From contig JBAJFE010000060.1 of assembly GCA_037903355.1 (NCBI GenBank), positions 1,922,001 to 1,986,000 on the forward strand: a DNA stretch of 64,000 nt. Direction: 5' to 3'. Source of the stretch: Trichuris trichiura. Its lineage: Eukaryota; Nematoda; Enoplea; Trichinellida; Trichuridae. Of this stretch, positions 58,122-64,000 are shown one piece after another. Below the pieces are notes generated by a model that worked only from the letters and a program-made list of their open reading frames with translations, made no database searches and had not been told where the DNA came from. The position numbers were made by a program, and so were the translations under genes. The first letter of the stretch is position 1; every line of letters starts with the position of its first letter.

Positions 58122-60940
58122 ATGTAGATTAGTGTTTCCCGAGCTTGGGCCCCTTTGAGAGCGCTTCCGAGTGTTATTCTGATAGGCTAATTTCAAGCGC
58201 TTGGATTGGCAATTTTCAACGCACTGGTTGGCTGAAATGGTTGCAAAGCTAAAAGGTCAACTACAGCTGTACAGATTTATTTCTGCAAATTGTTTTTTGA
58301 GAAGTCAACGAGGGCTGCTTGGCTCGCCCAGATGCAATCGAACTAGCCTGTCGATGTTGGGCTCGATCGAGGTAAATCGCAGACGCAGATCGCAGCGTCT
58401 GACTGTTTGCAGCTGACTGCGTTTGTTTGTCACTAGGTCTGTAACGATACTAAATACGCGCGCTCAACTAGACTCGATGAAGGAAGACAAATCAGTAACT
58501 TTTTCACCACGTTCCATAGGCCAGGGTAAAACTCCGGGACTTCTTTTTGCAGCGAGAACTGCTGACAACCATGTGACAACCTGCCCTTCAACTCCACGTT
58601 CGACTGCAACTCCAGCAGCTCTTCGTGCAGCGAGATCTCTTCGTTGTCTACATTTGTTAGCGGATTGATCACCCAGTCTGGAATCACCATACACAAAATG
58701 CCTTGAAAACGACCTGTGAAATCGTCGTGCAGCGCTTCGAGATGCTCACAGTACAATTTCACGTCCGCTTCAGAGATCCCACCTTTGTTTCCCATTTGGG
58801 CGAGACTTTGAAACAGGGAAAACTGGCACCTTGCAAAGTTGCGCTTGAAGGAAAGCAGGTTTGACATGAACGCGGAGATAGCAGACTTTGTCTTAATCAA
58901 GTTCAGGTCGTCCTCCTGGAGCTGCTTATTCATTTCATTAAATTTAAAATACAAGTCTGCTAAGTATGCGATGTCCGGTTTCCGATAACGCAAGTTCTCG
59001 CTCAGTGGAGCGTCCTCCTCTTCAAAAAATTGAAGAACGGATTCGTACAGGACGAAAAATCTCGACAGGCGCACACCTTTTGATAGCCATCTGACTTCCG
59101 TGTGCAGAAGTAGACGATTGAAGTCCTCGTTATTTTTTATCACATAGTCGTTGAAAACGTCTCCCACTGAATGGATTGCTTTTAATCTTGTTTACCGGGT
59201 TGGTGACACACCGAAAGGATTCTTTCAAACGTGGGCTCAAACGACGGGCTACAAGTTGCTGCCTGTGCAACGCACAATGGATACACAGCGCGTTGGGAAC
59301 CATGATTTTTACATAAGAAATGAATCCCCGGTGACAGCCGAGCATAGCTGGTGCACCATCTGTTGCCACGGCTATTATGTTCTGAAAGCGAATAGCTTTT
59401 TCCATAAAAAATTCTTCCACTGCTTGAAAGATACATTCACCTCCTATATCTGTACTCAGTTTTTGGAAAACAATAATTCTTCTACAAACCGTTCTTCTTT
59501 TATGCACGGACGTAGGCTAGTAAGAGCGATCCATTTCAAGGCAATGTGCATTTATCCAACTGCAACGAGAATTCTGTCTCTCTGAGCATGCAGCAGAGCG
59601 TTTCTTCAGTGTTCTTAGTCATCGCATCGATTCATCTCTGAACAGTATCATTGGTCAGTGGTATTTTCCTGGTAACATCATATGCGTTTTGGTGAAGCAC
59701 GGTTTCCAGAACTTCAGCTATGGCGGGCATTATCAATTTCTCGCCGATCATATGAGGCTTACCCGTTTTCGCAATCAACAATGAAGTTCTGTATGACGCT
59801 GCAAGTCTCCTAAGATCTGGTTTTGAAAGAAGGGGTATCACACTGTTCGGTGCTCTCTTCTTCATTACCTTCTCCATCAGGGCCGGGTAGTAGGACACGT
59901 CCTTATTACTCATGTTCGGGTGCGGCCTCATTAAATGGCGTTTTGATTTGGACGGCTTCATAGACTCGTTTGAGAAATTTCTTTCCCACAACAAACATAC
60001 TGGTAGTTGTTCCGTACAGCGAAACCAAAGCGCAGATGTTCGCTACTATATTGCCTGCATTTTTTGCTCGCCTGAGCCATGACTGAGCGTCTGCAAAGTC
60101 ACTTCTCGAAATCAACTAGACAAGTATATCACAGACTTATCCTTATGGAAATGCCTATGACTTACAGCGACGACGTTGTACGCACGGTATTGTTTACTGA
60201 ATGCGTGCCGGCAAAACTGATTGAACGTAGGAGAAAAGCAACCGTACAGAGAAAGCATTTCCAGAAAATGTGTGGGCAGCACTCGCAATTCCCTGTCGGT
60301 AACGCGTATGCTTGCATTGTAGCTGCGTGGACGATAGACGCGAGGAAAGAAAGGGAAGAAAAAGGGAGCCGACGTTTCACAGAGCCACGGCAAGAGATGG
60401 TAATCGTTGACGAAATTGTAAAACAGAGTCATTGCTACCAAGCTGCAGCTGCGAACACGTGCTAATCGCTGGTTGAATTGTAAAGCAGGTGCAAATATAT
60501 CGCAAAACCTATGGCGCATTCTGATAACGCGGGGAATTAATTTCTGATGTGAATCGTGTGCTTTACGTTCAACGCTTCCCAGCAGAAAGCTTTTCTTGCT
60601 CAACCCTACGCTGGAAAAGATGGCGGTGTCAAACCTGCGATCCCTTCTGCCGTGTGTTCTGAATAGTCATTTTCACGAGCGGTGATTGGTTCATGTGCTG
60701 GATTATGGGTAGCCGGCATCAGGCACAACCTGCAACGTTATTCTAACCAGTACGCACAATACCTGACCCTCAGACCTCACCTTGCGGTGCACGACAACAC
60801 GACGGCCCAGGTGGGGGATGTGCTCCACACAGCTCAAATGAGCCCCCCAGCGGCCCCCCTGGCGCTCTGGGCCCCCGGGGATTTCAAAAGGACCCCCCTG
60901 GTGGAGCACCTGCCCCACCGTGAGATACACTGATGTAGAT
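58122..60940 (-). mobile_element. hAT-2: hAT transposon nested in PLE-3, with 8-bp target duplication
   Basis: The element is 58130-60932. Its ends TAGTGTTTCCCGAG and (inverted) CAGTGTATCTCACGG are imperfect inverted repeats. ATGTAGAT is present on both sides (58122-58129 and 60933-60940), the 8-bp duplication expected for hAT. Removing the insert and one duplication rejoins PLE-3 sequence that matches PLE-1 near 2900-2930. The right 700 bp has no recognisable coding. Confidence 0.9.
58433..59994 (-). pseudogene. hAT-2 transposase (ZBED5/SCAND3-like), frameshifted
   Basis: Frame 59994-59632: NESMKPSKSKRHLMRPHPN (BED remainder) and KIPLTNDTVQR. Frame 59507-59130: NIIAVATDGAPAMLGCHRGF then VPNALCIHCALHRQQL (DDE region with TDGAP). 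Frame 59167-58433: LLLHTEVRWLSKGVRLSRFF, then a long helical part to LLICLPSSSLVERAY, where a frameshift ends it. The 20160-20522 fragment retains the expected continuation. At least two breaks. Confidence 0.85.
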
Positions 60941-61734
60941 TAATTGTTCTTAATCTGTGAGGCTTTTTGTGTGTTTTCACCTGAGGCAATGATGTCGAGA
61001 AGGGGTGGTCTTTTAGGAATTGGGACGAGGTTTAGTCCTTTTCCTGAAATATTCCTTTCACTTTCACTTAGAGGGAATGAGCTAAGACTTATTATCGCTG
61101 AATTTAGCTCTGACCCAGTTTTCTCTTGGTGGGACATTTCTGTAGGAATTTGAAGATGTTGTCAGAAATCTGATTCGAAGGCTATGAAATTTCTTTTTTA
61201 GTCTCTGTTTTCGTGATGAGCAAACCGTTCGTGCGGCAAAGTCTACGTGTTTCACCAGGTTCTCGCAAATTGTTCTGTGTAGTCCGCTTCTGAGGAAATC
61301 TAAAGTGCTACTTACACAATCCGACTTTCAACCACGATCAGCGAGCGGACATAGGCGAGCTATGGACAATTATTGTGACGCGGTATAATCGCTGCTCACT
61401 AAATGGATGAAATACAAAGCCCTAAAATTAAGAGATGAAACAAATAATTAAAACAAACGGAAATGGATAAAATTGCATTGTATATGGAACAAAGAAAGAA
61501 AGAAAAAAGGAAAAACGGATACAAAATAAAAGCAGTGATTTAACAATGGAAGAAAATGTTTCTAAAAACAAACGAACAGAGACACAAATCTACAAGCTAT
61601 GCGGAACAAGAGTAGAAGACCGCTGACAGACACAAAGACAAAAAACTACCAATGGAAGACCTTAAAATGCCCGGTTTAAAATCTTTAGAAACAATAGAGG
61701 ACTGTATTCGCTTCCACAAATTAAATTTATAATT

Positions 61735-61782
61735 GAAGACCGCTGAAAACGGGTCTCGAGTGACCCAAAAGCTCCGAAGTTG
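61735..61782 (+). other. Decayed hammerhead-like core, right segment of PLE-3
   Basis: CTGAAAA instead of CTGANGA, and CAAA for GAAA; helix II partly kept. Not expected to be active. Confidence 0.55.
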
Positions 61783-61835
61783 GAGATTTTATCGAACATT
61801 AAACGAGACTCTCTCCCTAAAATAGCTATTGCAGT

Positions 61836-64000
61836 TTTTTATGGCGTCCTTTGAAGCCGCTTTGCGTACTTCTGAAAGCCACAAAAGGAATTAAAGGCGT
61901 TCATGATATTACAGCTGCGCGATGTTTTTCAAAACTTTACAAAAAGTCTCACTTCCAATAACGCACTGCCGCAAATCCTATATAGTTGTCAGTGACGTTT
62001 AAAATGCAATTTTCAAAATAATAATTTATTCGAAGGCAAGCGCAATAGACTTGATACACTCCTCTCTCACATATCTTTATAAAAGTTAGCATATTTAACG
62101 TTCAGAGCTGCAGGTGCAAAGCTTCTGCTAATTTTTGTCGCGCTTTGCTGTTCGACGTACCTACAAACACTTAATCGTATTTGAATTTTGAGTTATTGGC
62201 ACGGTGCCGTTTCGCTGTCTGTTGCTGTTTTAACAATAACACGACTGTTTTGCATTCGCTCTTCGATAGTTCTGTTGTCTGACTTTATGACGCTTCATTT
62301 TCTTAGCAATCCAGCGTAAACGGTAATTCACCGCGTTCTTCAAAAGAACTTTTATCAGTAACTTTTAATTAAAAATTAGAGAAACCCCGTACGAAGAAAG
62401 AAAAAATGAACAGCTACGTTTTCTTCTCCTAATGATGATTTATTCCTTGTACATCTCAACCTTGGCTCAGACGTAAAACGAAGCTCCGTTTTTCAAAAAA
62501 AGCAGCATCAGCCAAATAAAATAATGCTATATATAATAGCACTTTGCGCCGGACCGGTACCGCCGCAGCTGTAGTAAAACCAGACCTTTGCTTTTCAAAG
62601 GGTCATTTCAAGATGCGCCTTATAGTTAAAGCAGCTTTACTAAATTTAAGATTACAGCAAACGTTTACCCTGCTGTTGACAAAGGTAAGCTAAGTCGCAG
62701 TCCCAGCAGATTAATTTGGTATGTTTGCAACACTTTTAAAAATGTTCTGCTTTTTTAAGACAGGGAAACATGAACTCATTTGCGGGAAATAAAACAGCTC
62801 GTTTGCATTTAATAACCAACGTCGGTTGCCGACTTGGAAAACTATCTAGTTTGAAACACTTGATTACTTAATCTGCTGATGTTATAGTTACTTAATGATT
62901 CGTAGGATATCATGCAGATTAAAATAAGCATTGCAAGAAAGCAGAGAAGTAATAATACAAACTGTAATCAAATAAGAGTTGCATGCACGCGATATTCAAA
63001 AAGTTGCAATGTTCTGATCTGCTACCTTTCCAAAGTATTAGGAATCGCAAATTTGCTTGATATTGCACTGAACTCAATAGCGACGGCATTTTCTTAATGA
63101 TGCGATTTTGGCCTGACGTTCTTTCTTTTGGTGAGCCGAATTGGCACTAATCAAATCCTTCGTCCTGCTTATAACTGTTGTTCCTTGGAAAAGCTCCGTT
63201 TTGCCTCAGGCCGCATCGCATTATTTTTCGAAGGCATCTTTTCAATGCAGCACATTTCCGTTTGCTTCCAGCCCTACATTTCAGCGATTCTGCTTCAGCT
63301 TGGGTCGCCCATTTCCAAGTTTGTACCCCACCACGACACGCGTTTTCGTAAACTACGTTTGCGTAGAACGGGTTAAAACGATCATGCTATTCGGAGCTTC
63401 AGAGAGTAACAAGCCAAGAATCTTTTATTCGTGTCCAAGGGCTTCAAAATCTTGTTAAAAGTGCGACCAGCGGTCCTACTGCACCTGCAAGAATGCAGGT
63501 TGCTTTCCGGCGGGCTTGCCGACCCTTCGGTTTCGCATTTATCCACCGTACGCCTAAGTCTGTTGGTTTTATTTTCGATTAGACATTTATAATAACAAAA
63601 CGAGGTGGTCATAAAGCTTACAGTTAAACCAATGGGCGTGTAACCAAGACGCCCTGAACAAATTGCTCTTTTTCAGACCTCCTTTTAGTTTAGAAACTTT
63701 TCCTCTTTACCTGGACAACTATTCAGCCGTAATATGAGGTGTTCAGGGGCGCGAATGAACATAATATATAGGTAGAAACAAAGTCGCCGCTTGCGTCAGC
63801 CTTTTTGTTGCTCAGTTCTTTTAAAGGCCATTAAAATTTTGCTACTCAGCAATACTAGCTAACACGTTAGCGATAAGGATAACTGCTGCCCGTTGAAACA
63901 TCGTTTTGTTGTTGCTTATTTCCGCTAGGAGACAATCCGCATAAGCTACAATTTTGTTAGTCAAAATACAGCTACGCATTTATAAATTGCTTTGACGCAA
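61836..64000. other. No gene recognised
   Basis: AT-rich sequence with short frames only (63128-63458 +). No repeat or RNA gene that I can support. Confidence 0.4.

Larger units (their letters stand above)
56120..61835 (-). mobile_element. PLE-3: Penelope-like element with inverted terminal segments, split by hAT-2
   Basis: The left terminal segment (about 56120-56420) and right segment (about 61600-61835) are inverted relative to each other: shared CAAATGGAAGACCTTAAAATG-type words, GGTCTTCTACTC and TTTAAACGGGACT-like bases. Coding is on the minus strand. The element is of the PLE-1 family. The hAT-2 insertion at 58130-60932 separates the N-terminal coding part (60940-61137, PIPKRPPLLDIIASGE) from the RT. 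Both hammerhead-like cores are decayed. Confidence 0.85.

Noticed and set aside
60079..60603. Overlapping frames on both strands at the right side of hAT-2
   Set aside because: No similarity to any transposase or cargo that I know, and the two strands mirror each other, so probably chance.

Overview
This is 64 kb of animal nuclear DNA, most probably from a nematode. The genes are intron-rich, with introns of about 45-100 nt and strong TTTCAG-type acceptors, and every recognisable product is metazoan: Twinkle helicase, ATP9-type flippase, an Mnx-class homeobox, a SWEET transporter, BAF, DNAJC11, an SLC35A nucleotide-sugar transporter and CLPTM1L. The exact taxon is inference (an enoplean nematode would fit). 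I saw no rRNA, tRNA or CRISPR array.

Layout. 0-18.6 kb is gene-bearing: 3' end of Twinkle (+), a decayed Penelope-like element (PLE-1, 2.5-5.05 kb), the complete ATP9 flippase gene (+, 5.6-10.7 kb), the Mnx homeobox gene (-, 12.7-14.2 kb) and a SWEET gene (-, 17.4-18.6 kb). 19.9-34.8 kb is a repeat block with no recognised host gene: PLE termini, a hAT fragment, a Ty3/gypsy relic, three pogo/Tigger-type copies and several copies of an unclassified unit, two of which form near-identical inverted arms about 2 kb apart. 35.6-47.9 kb is gene-bearing again: BAF exon 1 (-), the 3' part of DNAJC11 (-) beside a 5'-truncated PLE (PLE-2), SLC35A (-), CLPTM1L (-) and an ARM-like gene resembling neurochondrin (+). 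48.4-51.6 kb is a ZBED5/SCAND3-like hAT element. An unrecognised two-exon gene (-) lies at 51.8-53.4 kb and an unrecognised spliced gene (+) at 55.1-55.9 kb. 56.1-61.8 kb is PLE-3, split by a second hAT element with a perfect 8-bp target duplication. The last 2 kb has nothing recognisable.

Most interesting pattern. At least eight sites carry a hammerhead-ribozyme-like core (CTGANGA, a hairpin, then GAAA), always in PLE terminal segments or solo copies. One pair forms a long inverted repeat in an intron of the flippase gene, and another core lies in the loop between two roughly 100-bp inverted arms. Hammerheads in PLE terminal repeats are known; what is unusual here is the number, the arrangement and the family diversity within one window. 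Exon coordinates below were worked out by eye from reading frame, splice consensus and similarity to remembered family sequences; in the multi-exon genes the phases were checked and agree unless stated.
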